Source of the DNA: Planomonospora sp. ID67723
GTDB taxonomy: Bacteria > Actinomycetota > Actinomycetes > Streptosporangiales > Streptosporangiaceae
Direction of reading: 5' to 3'
Length of the DNA stretch: 64,000 bases
NCBI RefSeq assembly: GCF_015711605.1
Contig: NZ_JABTEZ010000001.1
Span: 400,001 to 464,000, forward strand
Under the pieces are notes generated by a model. That model worked only from the letters and a program-made list of their open reading frames with translations. It made no database searches and was not told where the DNA came from. A program made the position numbers and the translations under genes. This document shows, piece by piece, positions 53,078-60,412 of this stretch; position 1 is the first letter of the stretch; each line of letters starts with the position of its first letter.

Positions 53078-53413
53078 TTAGTCCCCCTGGCCGGCGCGGC
53101 CCGCGCCGACCACCCCTTCGATCGATAGGTACCGGTCGAGACCGAGCAGCCCGAGCAGCCGCACCACCGGGGTGGAAGGGTCCACGACGGCGAACGTCCC
53201 GCCTCTCTTCCGCACGCGCGTGTCGGCCCAGAGCAGGCTCCGGGCGCCCGCGCAGTCGAGGAAGGCCACCCGGGAGAGGTCGAGCTCCACCCTGGCCGCG
53301 CAGGTCTCGTCCAGCGCGCGTCGCAGCACGCCGGAGGTCGCGGCGTCGAGGTCGCCTTCGGCGGTGATCCTCACGACGCGCGGACGGGTCTCCTCCGAAA
53401 AGACGGTGATCAC
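53078..53413 (-). CDS. STAS-domain protein (anti-anti-sigma factor-like) lacking the usual phospho-serine
   Basis: The 111-aa protein is a single STAS domain (ITAEGDLDAATSGVLRRAL, ARVELDLSRVAFLDCAGARSLLW). In SpoIIAA/RsbV the helix starts D-S-S-G, where the second Ser is phosphorylated by the anti-sigma kinase. Here it reads D-C-A-G, so normal phosphorylation control is unlikely. It overlaps the GAF-ANTAR gene (GTGA), so the two are coupled. An RsbW-like kinase exists at 27 kb, but pairing is not implied. Confidence 0.85.
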   Translation of the reverse strand: MITVFSEETRPRVVRITAEGDLDAATSGVLRRALDETCAARVELDLSRVAFLDCAGARSLLWADTRVRKRGGTFAVVDPSTPVVRLLGLLGLDRYLSIEGVVGAGRAGQGD

Positions 53414-54117
53414 CCCGGCTCGCCCGCTCCTTCGGCGAGCACCTCGGCCGCCAGGTCGGAGACCCTTCGACGGCTGTCCCTGGCCTTCTTTCGCAGGCCG
53501 GTGAAGGCCTGCGCGGCGGTGAGATCGTGCTTGCCCATCAGGTAGCCGATCGCGCGCTCGATGACCACGCGGTAGTCCAGGGCGTACTGGAGCTGGTCGG
53601 CCAGAGCGCTCTTCTCCTCGGCCGCCATCGCGGCGGTGAGGATCTGCTCGATGACGTGGGCGTAGGCCTGCAGCGTCCGGACGTCGGACTCGTTCCAGTG
53701 GTAGGGGGCGGACTGGTAGACGTTCAGCGTGCCGACGGGCTCTCCGCCGAGCCGTACGGGCACGCCGGCGACCGCGCGCACCTCGGGGTGGAGCAGCTCG
53801 GCCAGTTTCGGCCAGCGCGGGTCGGTCTGAACGTCGAACGAGGTCACCGCGGAGTCGTTTTCGTAGGTGGACATGCACGGCCCCTGACCGACATGGAGCT
53901 GGGCCCCCTCAAGGCTCCGGCCCGCGTCGTCGGTGGCGACCAGATAGCGCAATTCTCCGCTCTCTCCGACGAACATCAGGCCCGCTCCCGCGTAGCCGAA
54001 CAACGTGTCCACGACCTCGACCGCCCGCTCGAGCTGGTGGACGATCCCCGTGGCCGGGACAGTCATCTGAAGTCCTCTGAGACTGGCGACCAGCGCTTCC
54101 TGGTCAATGTGCGTCAT
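53410..54117 (-). CDS. GAF and ANTAR domain protein (RNA-binding antiterminator type)
   Basis: The 235-aa protein has a GAF sensor domain (about 20-160) and a C-terminal ANTAR domain (about 170-228, ALDYRVVIERAIGYLMGKHDLTAAQAFTGLRKKARD). ANTAR domains bind paired RNA hairpins to prevent transcription termination. The ligand of the GAF domain is unknown. An upstream GTG would add six residues; ATG at 54115-54117 is preferred. It sits between another GAF gene and a STAS gene on the same strand. Confidence 0.88.
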   Translation of the reverse strand: MTHIDQEALVASLRGLQMTVPATGIVHQLERAVEVVDTLFGYAGAGLMFVGESGELRYLVATDDAGRSLEGAQLHVGQGPCMSTYENDSAVTSFDVQTDPRWPKLAELLHPEVRAVAGVPVRLGGEPVGTLNVYQSAPYHWNESDVRTLQAYAHVIEQILTAAMAAEEKSALADQLQYALDYRVVIERAIGYLMGKHDLTAAQAFTGLRKKARDSRRRVSDLAAEVLAEGAGEPG

Positions 54118-54163
54118 ATGTGTGGCGCCTTTCACAGCGTCTACCCGATTGCTGACCTAGGAT

Positions 54164-54634
54164 CTACGACTGCCCTGAGAACGGGGACTTATGGGCGAGG
54201 GCCTTCAGGACCATGACCATCAGCTCCGCAAGCCGTCCTCCGGCCCGGACCTCCGCGGGTTGCCACTCATGGCTGACGCGGTCGTAGAAGTCCAGGGAGC
54301 CGATCACCCGATCGTCTGCGCGCAGCGGCACCGAGAGCACCGCCCGTACCCCGTAGGTTTGCGCGGCCACGCCGGGGAAGCCCGAGGGCCGCTCCGCGTA
54401 CAGATCGTTGATCAAGACGTCCTCGTCTCGCGCGAGACTCTCGATCGAGGGGCCCGAACCGCTCCGTTCCTGGGCCAGCTCCAGCCGCCGGCCGTCGGCG
54501 TCGGTGCCGCCGACCGCGCGCGGCCGGTCGTGGTCGTCGATGAGCATGAGGGCCGCCCCGTCGGCGCCGAGGACCTCGGCGAGAGCGTTCAGGGTACGGT
54601 CGACGACATGGGTGAAATGGGCGCCGTGGGTCAT
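54164..54634 (-). CDS. GAF-domain protein
   Basis: The 156-aa protein is a stand-alone GAF domain (LADVL...ALMLIDDHDRPRAVGGTDADGR to GSLDFYDRVSHEW). It closely parallels the GAF part of its downstream neighbour but lacks an ANTAR domain. GGAGG lies nine bases before the ATG. It is likely the first gene of a three-gene sensory cluster. The 46-bp gap to the next gene allows cotranscription. Confidence 0.82.
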   Translation of the reverse strand: MTHGAHFTHVVDRTLNALAEVLGADGAALMLIDDHDRPRAVGGTDADGRRLELAQERSGSGPSIESLARDEDVLINDLYAERPSGFPGVAAQTYGVRAVLSVPLRADDRVIGSLDFYDRVSHEWQPAEVRAGGRLAELMVMVLKALAHKSPFSGQS

Positions 54635-54817
54635 AACGGGCTTCCTCCATGAGGGGGCAGCTCCGCGGACACAGGGCGGAATCATCTGTATGGAGAGCGT
54701 AGTGCTGCCCGGTGGCTCCGCCAAGCGGTTCCCGGAGCGGGTGGTCTCACGAAGTTCGCATATCACCGTCAATACCTTGTTAAACATTCGTCAAGCGAAG
54801 ATCGGCAAGCTGCCGTC

Positions 54818-55201
54818 ATGGACACTCCTTCCCGTTCCACCGCCGTCCGGCGCCGTCGCACCCTGGCGCACGTCGTACTCCGCGACCTCGCTGAGACCGG
54901 GCACACCACCGTCCCGTCCTGGTGGGAGCCGGAGATCGAGCGGGAGTTCGGCGGGCTGGACGGATTCCTGGCCGAACTGAGCCGCCAGTGGTGGACGGCC
55001 TACGCCGCGCACCTGGATGCGCTGATCGAGCTCGGTTCGGGCGGCCCCAGCCAGGCATGGCGCGACCTGAGCGAGCAGCTGCCGCAGCTGCGGGCCGTGC
55101 TCGACTCCTACGCCGGCTCACCCGCGCTCGCCGAGGCGGAGCGGCGCCACTGCGACGTGCTGCGCTGGACCGCCCGCCGCGAGTGCCGCCCGGCCGCCTG
55201 A
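54818..55201 (+). CDS. Hypothetical protein (127 aa)
   Basis: I do not recognise the family. The 127-aa protein is charged and mainly helical, with Arg-rich ends (STAVRRRRTLAHVVLRDL and the C-terminal RRECRPAA) and several Trp residues (PSWWEPEIE, RQWWTAYAAHLDALIEL). It has no membrane segment or signal peptide. The upstream 180 bp is comparatively AT-rich and separates it from the divergent GAF cluster, so a shared regulatory region is possible. Confidence 0.65.
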   Translation: MDTPSRSTAVRRRRTLAHVVLRDLAETGHTTVPSWWEPEIEREFGGLDGFLAELSRQWWTAYAAHLDALIELGSGGPSQAWRDLSEQLPQLRAVLDSYAGSPALAEAERRHCDVLRWTARRECRPAA

Positions 55202-55378
55202 GAGGCCCGCGCCGCCGGCCGGGAAGGAGCTCCCCGGAGCGTCCGCGCATCCGCCCGGAACCCTCGCGTCACCGCCCGGGACGTCCGAACCGTCGCACCG
55301 GTCGCCTGCCAGGCGCGTGAACGCACGGCACTTTCATCCTCCGACGCATGAATGCGTGGTTTCGGGTAGCCATCAGTA

Positions 55379-56110
55379 ATGGTCACCATGCTCGATCGTC
55401 AGCACTCAGATCGCCGCCTGGGAGTGCGGCTCACCCTGGCCACGGTCGCCGTCGCGCTGTTCTCGGTGCCGTTCGTCGTGCTGCTGGTGCTGGTCATGTC
55501 CTCCTTCACGCCGCTGAACGACTTCGACCAGAGCATGGCCGAACGCTTCTTCGCGCACGCGCTGTCCATCCCCGGCTACACGGACTTCCTCAGCGTGGCG
55601 ACCGAGGTGTTCGGCCCGTGGACCTGGCGCGTCCTGGCGGTGCTGGCAGCGGTCCTGCTCTGGGCGCGGGGGTGGCCGCGCCTGGCGATCTGGTCGGTCG
55701 TCACGATCACCGCCAGCGGCCTGCTGAACCTGGCGGTCAAGGAGCTCGTCGACCGGGCCCGCCCCATCCTGCCCGACCCGGTGACGTGGGCGCCGGGGGC
55801 CTCGTTCCCCTCCGGCCACGCGATGGCGGCGGCGACGGGGACGAGCATGCTCGTGCTTCTCCTGCTGCCGGTCCTCAAGCGCCGGGGCCCGCGCCTGATC
55901 GCCTGGGCGGTCGCCCTCGTCATCACCGTCTTCGTCGCCTACAGCAGGGTCGCGCTCGGCGTCCACTGGGTCAGCGACGTGGTCGCCGGTGTGGCTCTGG
56001 GCTTCGCGATGGTCGCGGCGACCGCCTCGGGGTACGAGACCTGGCGCCGCGACGAGGGCCGCAGGCCGGCCGTGCCGTACGAGGAGGGCGTGGAGCCCGA
56101 GGCGTCGTGA
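55379..56110 (+). CDS. PAP2-family membrane phosphatase
   Basis: The 243-aa protein has six hydrophobic segments and all three PAP2 motifs: KELVDRARP, FPSGHA and SRVALGVHWVSD. It should dephosphorylate lipid phosphates such as undecaprenyl diphosphate or phosphatidate at the membrane. A palindrome ACGCAT-GA-ATGCGT lies 22 bp upstream of the start. ATG at 55388 is an alternative start. A second PAP2 gene follows. Confidence 0.88.
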   Translation: MVTMLDRQHSDRRLGVRLTLATVAVALFSVPFVVLLVLVMSSFTPLNDFDQSMAERFFAHALSIPGYTDFLSVATEVFGPWTWRVLAVLAAVLLWARGWPRLAIWSVVTITASGLLNLAVKELVDRARPILPDPVTWAPGASFPSGHAMAAATGTSMLVLLLLPVLKRRGPRLIAWAVALVITVFVAYSRVALGVHWVSDVVAGVALGFAMVAATASGYETWRRDEGRRPAVPYEEGVEPEAS

Positions 56111-56160
56111 GACCGCCGCGTCTCGCACCGCCCTCCGAGGCGTCGTGAGGCCACCGCGCC
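56098..56160. repeat. Imperfect direct duplication around the PAP2 stop codon
   Basis: CGAGGCGTCGTGAG occurs exactly at 56098-56111 and 56136-56149, with degenerate similarity continuing for about 20 more bases. The first copy contains the stop codon of the first PAP2 gene. Confidence 0.7.
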
Positions 56161-56345
56161 TGCGGCCCGCTCCCGGCACGCGGTGGAACCTCCCCGCGAG
56201 GCGGCTCTCGCGCGGACGTCCGGGGCCGGGCGGGACGGCGCTCCCGGTCGTTTACGGAAACGCTCTCGGACCCTCAGGTCATGGCATGCGGCACATACTT
56301 CTCGAAAGGCGTTCCTTGAGCGGCATTTGGGGTAGCTGGCGCTCC

Positions 56346-57053
56346 ATGTCGAGAATGCCGGTTGATCTCAAGGGCGCCGTCCGCCTGATCCTGGTGCCGC
56401 TGGCCCTCATGGCCGCACTGACGATCGGCGTCGGACTACTGATCACCAAGGTCCTGGAGACCACGACCATCGGCGCGAACGACCGGGGGGTCAACGAGGA
56501 CCTGGCCGACGGCCGTACGACGTTCTGGAGCGATGTCACCGACGTGATGTCAGGCCTGTCCGACACGCCGGTGATCGTCGTCTCCACCGCCGTGCTCGTC
56601 GTCGTCTTCCGGCTGGCGTTCAAGCGCTGGAACGAGTCGATCTTCCTCGTGGTCGCCGTCTGGTCCCAGTCGATCATCTTCCTGCTCTCGACCGTCCTGG
56701 CCGAGCGCAAGCGGCCCGCGGTCGAGCACCTGGACCCCGCGCCGCCCACCTCCAGCTTCCCGTCCGGGCACACCAGCGCCGCGGTCGCCTTCTACTGCGG
56801 CGTCGCCCTGGTGCTGACCGTCCACACCCAGCGCCACACAATCCTGAACGCGCTGTGGTGGCTGGTCGGCCTGGCGATCCCGCTGGGGATCGCCTACTCC
56901 CGGATGTATCGCGGCATGCACCATCTGAGCGACGTGGCCTGGGGATTCCTGCTCGGCCTGGTCTGCGTCGCGGTGGCCGCCAACGCGCTGCTCCTGCGCC
57001 CCGCGGCGATGGAGCAGCTCAGAAGGAGAGATCGGACGCCTCAGTCACCCTGA
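56346..57053 (+). CDS. PAP2-family membrane phosphatase (second copy)
   Basis: The 235-aa protein has the PAP2 motifs ERKRPAVEHL, FPSGHT and SRMYRGMHHLSDV, and about six membrane segments. It is not closely similar to the first PAP2 protein. Lipid-phosphate hydrolysis is the likely role. In-frame ATGs at 56286 and 56355 are alternative starts. Its 3' end overlaps the convergent isochorismatase-like gene by 35 bp. Confidence 0.85.
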   Translation: MSRMPVDLKGAVRLILVPLALMAALTIGVGLLITKVLETTTIGANDRGVNEDLADGRTTFWSDVTDVMSGLSDTPVIVVSTAVLVVVFRLAFKRWNESIFLVVAVWSQSIIFLLSTVLAERKRPAVEHLDPAPPTSSFPSGHTSAAVAFYCGVALVLTVHTQRHTILNALWWLVGLAIPLGIAYSRMYRGMHHLSDVAWGFLLGLVCVAVAANALLLRPAAMEQLRRRDRTPQSP

Positions 57054-57525
57054 CCCCCGCCGCGGCCAGCTCCTCCTCAACCTTCCGGGAGATGTCCGCG
57101 GCGGGCCCTCCGTCGTCGTAGGTGGCGTGGGCGCCGCGCACCAGAGTGACGGCGTGGCCGTGCCCCAGCGCCGCCAGCGAGGTCTCCCGGACGCACCACT
57201 CGCTCTGCATCCCGGCGACCACGACGGACACCGTCGGCGGGAGCATCCAGGCGAGACCGGTGCCGGCGAAGGCGTCCGGGGCGTGCTTGTCGACCACGAG
57301 CTCACCGGGGAGCACCTCGTGGACCAGCTCCCAGCCCGGCGTCCCGGGAGCGTCGGGATCACCCTCTCCCCCGTTGTTCCGCACGAAGATCACCGGAATC
57401 CCGGCCATGCGGGCGCGTTCCAGCAGGGCGGTGATCGCGGCGGAGACGGCCTCCGCGCCGGGCACCGGCTGCGGAGGCCGGAGCATGTTCCGCTGGACGT
57501 CGATGAGCAGCAGCACCTGATTCAC
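57019..57525 (-). CDS. Isochorismatase-like cysteine hydrolase
   Basis: The 168-aa protein has the catalytic triad of the family: Asp9 (LLIDVQ), Lys80 (VVDKHAPDAF) and Cys111 (SEWCVRETS). Members hydrolyse small amides or isochorismate; the substrate here is unknown. TAGAGT (minus strand, 57532-57537) ends six bases before the GTG, consistent with a leaderless mRNA. Its last 35 bases overlap the convergent PAP2 gene. Confidence 0.87.
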   Translation of the reverse strand: MNQVLLLIDVQRNMLRPPQPVPGAEAVSAAITALLERARMAGIPVIFVRNNGGEGDPDAPGTPGWELVHEVLPGELVVDKHAPDAFAGTGLAWMLPPTVSVVVAGMQSEWCVRETSLAALGHGHAVTLVRGAHATYDDGGPAADISRKVEEELAAAGVRVTEASDLSF

Positions 57526-57540
57526 ATGTGAACTCTAGTT

Positions 57541-57831
57541 CTAATCTTGTCCCCGCAGAAGGATTTCACCGGATTTCCCGGACGCCGGCCCGCGGAAACC
57601 AGCGACGACAGCTACCGGCACCTCGGTGGAGCTGGTACGGCTGGGACAGTCGGCGATCACCGGCCTCCCCCTGTGCTGCGGGACGGCCGTTCAGCGAATC
57701 GCTGAGACCATCACCTCAGCCATGCGCCGGGACGGCCGCCTGCCCATCCGGTCGGCGCACCCCGGTCTGGGACATCAGCGGCCTGCAAGGCTTCCCGCCC
57801 CGCGTTCGGCACGTTGCTGTCACTGGAGATC
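57541..57831. other. Non-coding stretch before the tRNA cluster terminator
   Basis: Roughly 290 bases without a gene I can support. Open frames crossing it run into the tRNA genes and show no coding signature. It probably contains only the 3' flank of the tRNA transcript and the upstream region of the isochorismatase-like gene. Confidence 0.5.
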
Positions 57832-57862
57832 AAAAAAGCCCCGGCCGTGATCGGCTCGGGGC
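57832..57862 (-). terminator. Intrinsic terminator of the tRNA operon
   Basis: On the minus strand GCCCC...GGGGC with internal pairing is followed by six T residues. It lies 23 bases after the tRNA-Phe 3' end and is one of the few classical U-tract terminators in the window. Confidence 0.92.
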
Positions 57863-57884
57863 ATCTTCGCTGCTCAGTTTGTTG

Positions 57885-57958
57885 TGGTCAGGGGCGGGGT
57901 CGAACCGCCGACCTTCCGCTTTTCAGGCGGACGCTCGTACCGACTGAGCTACCTGACC
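57885..57958 (-). tRNA. tRNA-Phe (GAA)
   Basis: A 74-base cloverleaf folds on the minus strand. The acceptor stem is GGTCAGG/CCTGACC with discriminator A. The anticodon loop CTGAAAA gives GAA. No CCA is encoded. It is the last of three tRNAs read leftwards. Confidence 0.96.
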
Positions 57959-57986
57959 TCGGTGGTGGATCGAACACCTACCAGAG

Positions 57987-58061
57987 CGGTCCTGACGGGA
58001 CTTGAACCCGCGACCTCCACCTTGACAGGGTGGCGAGCACTCCAAACTGCTCTACAGGACC
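57987..58061 (-). tRNA. tRNA-Asp (GTC)
   Basis: A 75-base cloverleaf has acceptor stem GGTCCTG/CAGGACC and discriminator G, as usual for tRNA-Asp. The anticodon loop CTGTCAA gives GTC. It is the middle gene of the cluster. Confidence 0.96.
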
Positions 58062-58168
58062 TTGCTTCGTCCGGAAGTTTGCGCTTCCGTCCGTCTTGCC
58101 TTGCTTAGCTTACCAGCTCTTCGGAGGTCTTCGACCTGCCGTTTCCCTGGTGAGCTTTCGCTCGGCCG

Positions 58169-58241
58169 TGCCCCCAACGGGATTCGAACCCGTGTCGCCG
58201 CCTTGAAAGGGCGGTGTCCTAGGCCACTAGACGATGGGGGC
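58169..58241 (-). tRNA. tRNA-Glu (TTC)
   Basis: A 73-base cloverleaf has acceptor stem GCCCCCA/TGGGGGC and discriminator A. The anticodon loop CTTTCAA gives TTC. It is the first tRNA of the Glu-Asp-Phe cluster, an order also seen in other actinobacteria. Confidence 0.96.
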
Positions 58242-58335
58242 TTACAGGACGGGTGTCCCGCTGCCTGCCGTCTTCCGCTGGAGACCTCTGAAGCATAGGG
58301 GACTTTCGCCTCCGATGCCAAAGCGGTTTCCCGGC

Positions 58336-59835
58336 TCACGGCGTTTCGGGGCCGGCGGTCGATCCCGTCGGAGACGGGCCGATCGTCGGCTCCGGAGAAA
58401 TTGTACGCCCCGGGTCGTTCTCCAGGTGACGTTGGATCTGCACCGACTGCTCGCCGAGTCCTCCGAGGGTGATGTCGTCCCAGGCCCGGAGGCGGTGCGT
58501 CTCCCTGTCGAAGTACAGAACGGACGCCATCACGGGGGTGGGCTCGTCGTGTTCGAGCGCGCGCAGACCGGCGCCGCCCGTGGAGCCCTGGACGAGCATG
58601 CGGCTGCCGGAGGGCATCAGCTCGGTGGAGCGCGCATGGGCGTGTCCCGCGAGGATCATGGGGGCCGATCCCGAGAACGATCTGGCGATCGTCGGGTCGT
58701 GCACCGCCACCAGGTCGACCGGCTCGAAGGCCTGCGCGAGCCGTACGGCGTGCGCCCGCCCGAGAGCGGCGAGGGAGTCGGGGTCGGAGTCGACCACCAC
58801 GGACTTGTCGGGGGTGAAGCGCGGGTCTCCGAGCCCGTAGATGCGCAGCCCGGCGACGGTCTCGACGGAGTCGTCGAGGACGACCGCCCCCTTCTGCCTG
58901 GCCACGGCGCGCTGTGTGGCCCTGGAGTCGTGGTTTCCCCGGACGAAGACGTAGGGGACCCCGAGGTCGCCGATCTCCTCCACGAAGTTGTCCTCGGGGC
59001 CGGTGCCGTGGTCGGTGATGTCACCGGTGTCGACGATCACGTCGATCTTGAACTGGGTGGTGATCGAGCGGATGAGGTTCCAGGAGATCAGGTTGAGGTG
59101 GATGTCGGAGACGTGCAGGACGCGGATCGCGGTCGGGTCGGCGTCGTAGACGGGCAGGGCCGAGACCGTGTCGTACAACTGGGAGACGTTGTTGACCAGC
59201 TTGGCGAGCTGCCCCCGGTAGGACTCGAACCTCGTCACGATCGACTCGGCGTCGCCGACCAGGGACGGCGCTCCGGCGAGCAGGCCGCTGTACTCCGGCT
59301 CCACCACGGAGTCCGGCCGGTACGTCATGATGGCCGCCGTGCCGATGCCGGCCATCATGACGACCCCGCTCAGCAGGCCCGCCAGGGCCGCCCGGGGGCG
59401 GCGGAAGACGATCAGGCAGCCGATCAGGGCGCCGGCCAGGCCGCAGACGATGACCCGCAGGATCAGCTCGCCGACCCCCTCACTCAGCTCCTTCTCCAGC
59501 AGCGCGGGGAGCCGGTCGGCGAGCCGGGGGTCCTCCAGCATCGTCCTGGCCCGCTCGGTGTCGATGTTCTCCAGGGTCATCCGCAGGCGGATGGGCGCGT
59601 CGTGGGTGTCGAACAGGAGCGCGCCCAGTGGGCGGGCGTCGACGACGGTCTCCCCCGTCCAGGAGAACTCGGCGGACATCCCGGTCTCGACCGGCCCCAC
59701 GGTGGCCCGCACCGGGCCGCCGGCGGCGATGCCGAGCCACGCAGAGGCGACGGCGACGATCACGATCACCGCCGCGCGCGCGATCCGTCCCGTCGCGAGG
59801 CGGCGGGCACCCTGGGTCCAGCGTCTGAAATCCAT
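58336..59835 (-). CDS. Membrane-anchored metallophosphoesterase
   Basis: The 499-aa protein has an N-terminal membrane helix (about 18-42), an extracytoplasmic stretch, two further helices (about 122-170) and a calcineurin-like phosphoesterase domain (about 235-470). Metal-binding motifs are HVSDIHLN, DTGDITDHG, RGNHDS and GHAHAR. It ends in a Pro/Ser/Thr-rich tail. It should hydrolyse phosphodiesters or phosphomonoesters; the substrate is unknown. GGGATGGGAG precedes the ATG. Its stop lies 95 bp from the tRNA-Glu 5' end. Confidence 0.88.
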   Translation of the reverse strand: MDFRRWTQGARRLATGRIARAAVIVIVAVASAWLGIAAGGPVRATVGPVETGMSAEFSWTGETVVDARPLGALLFDTHDAPIRLRMTLENIDTERARTMLEDPRLADRLPALLEKELSEGVGELILRVIVCGLAGALIGCLIVFRRPRAALAGLLSGVVMMAGIGTAAIMTYRPDSVVEPEYSGLLAGAPSLVGDAESIVTRFESYRGQLAKLVNNVSQLYDTVSALPVYDADPTAIRVLHVSDIHLNLISWNLIRSITTQFKIDVIVDTGDITDHGTGPEDNFVEEIGDLGVPYVFVRGNHDSRATQRAVARQKGAVVLDDSVETVAGLRIYGLGDPRFTPDKSVVVDSDPDSLAALGRAHAVRLAQAFEPVDLVAVHDPTIARSFSGSAPMILAGHAHARSTELMPSGSRMLVQGSTGGAGLRALEHDEPTPVMASVLYFDRETHRLRAWDDITLGGLGEQSVQIQRHLENDPGRTISPEPTIGPSPTGSTAGPETP

Positions 59836-59892
59836 GCGCTCCCATCCCTACCCGGTTTCCGATAAGTCGGTTACCCGGAAAAGCAGGGCAGA

Positions 59893-60243
59893 ATGGCGGA
59901 TGTGATCGAGGTCTCGAGGGAGAAGTTCGAGGAGCTCGTGGCCGAGGCGCTGGACACGATCCCTCCCGAGCTGACCGACGCCATGAGCAACGTGGTCGTC
60001 GTGGTCGTGGACGACCCGCCGGAGCCGGATCTCCTGGGCCTGTACACCGGCATCCCGCTCACCGAGCGCGGTGACTGGTACGCCGGGGTGCTACCCGACC
60101 GGATCGAGATCTACCGGAACCCGATCTGCGCGATCTGCGAGACCGAAGACGACGTGGTGGAAGAAGTGCAGATCACCGTCGTTCATGAGATCGCCCATCA
60201 TTTCGGCATCGACGATGACAGACTGCACGATCTCGGCTGGTAA
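59893..60243 (+). CDS. Small zinc metallopeptidase-family protein (DUF1025-like)
   Basis: The 116-aa protein carries HEIAH in VVHEIAHHFGIDDDRL, the zincin HExxH motif with a following Asp as likely third ligand. It starts with a helix FEELVAEALDTIPPEL and has YRNPICAICETEDDVVEEV before the motif. This small minimal-zincin family is widespread in actinobacteria. A peptidase activity is presumed rather than shown. It is divergent from the metallophosphoesterase gene 57 bp away. Confidence 0.85.
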   Translation: MADVIEVSREKFEELVAEALDTIPPELTDAMSNVVVVVVDDPPEPDLLGLYTGIPLTERGDWYAGVLPDRIEIYRNPICAICETEDDVVEEVQITVVHEIAHHFGIDDDRLHDLGW

Positions 60244-60292
60244 CCAAGGCCGCATTACACACAGTCCTCTCCCATGACCGATATTTCCTGAT

Positions 60293-60304
60293 CTGTAATT
60301 ACAG
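60293..60304. promoter_or_regulatory. Perfect 12-bp palindrome upstream of the MFS gene
   Basis: CTGTAATTACAG is a perfect palindrome in an AT-rich segment, 109 bp before the MFS start codon. No dedicated regulator is adjacent. Confidence 0.45.
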
Positions 60305-60412
60305 CCTGCATGAGCTTGCTCGCTCAGGTTGCGAAACGGCGTCCGACCAGGCACGGTAGGTCACATACCGAATACACACAGTCAGGTTCGCCGACACGCT
60401 CACCGGAGTCCC

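Noticed and set aside
57528-57947. Open frame overlapping the tRNA region
   Set aside because: It runs through the tRNA terminator and into tRNA-Phe, lacks a ribosome-binding site and has no coding signature.
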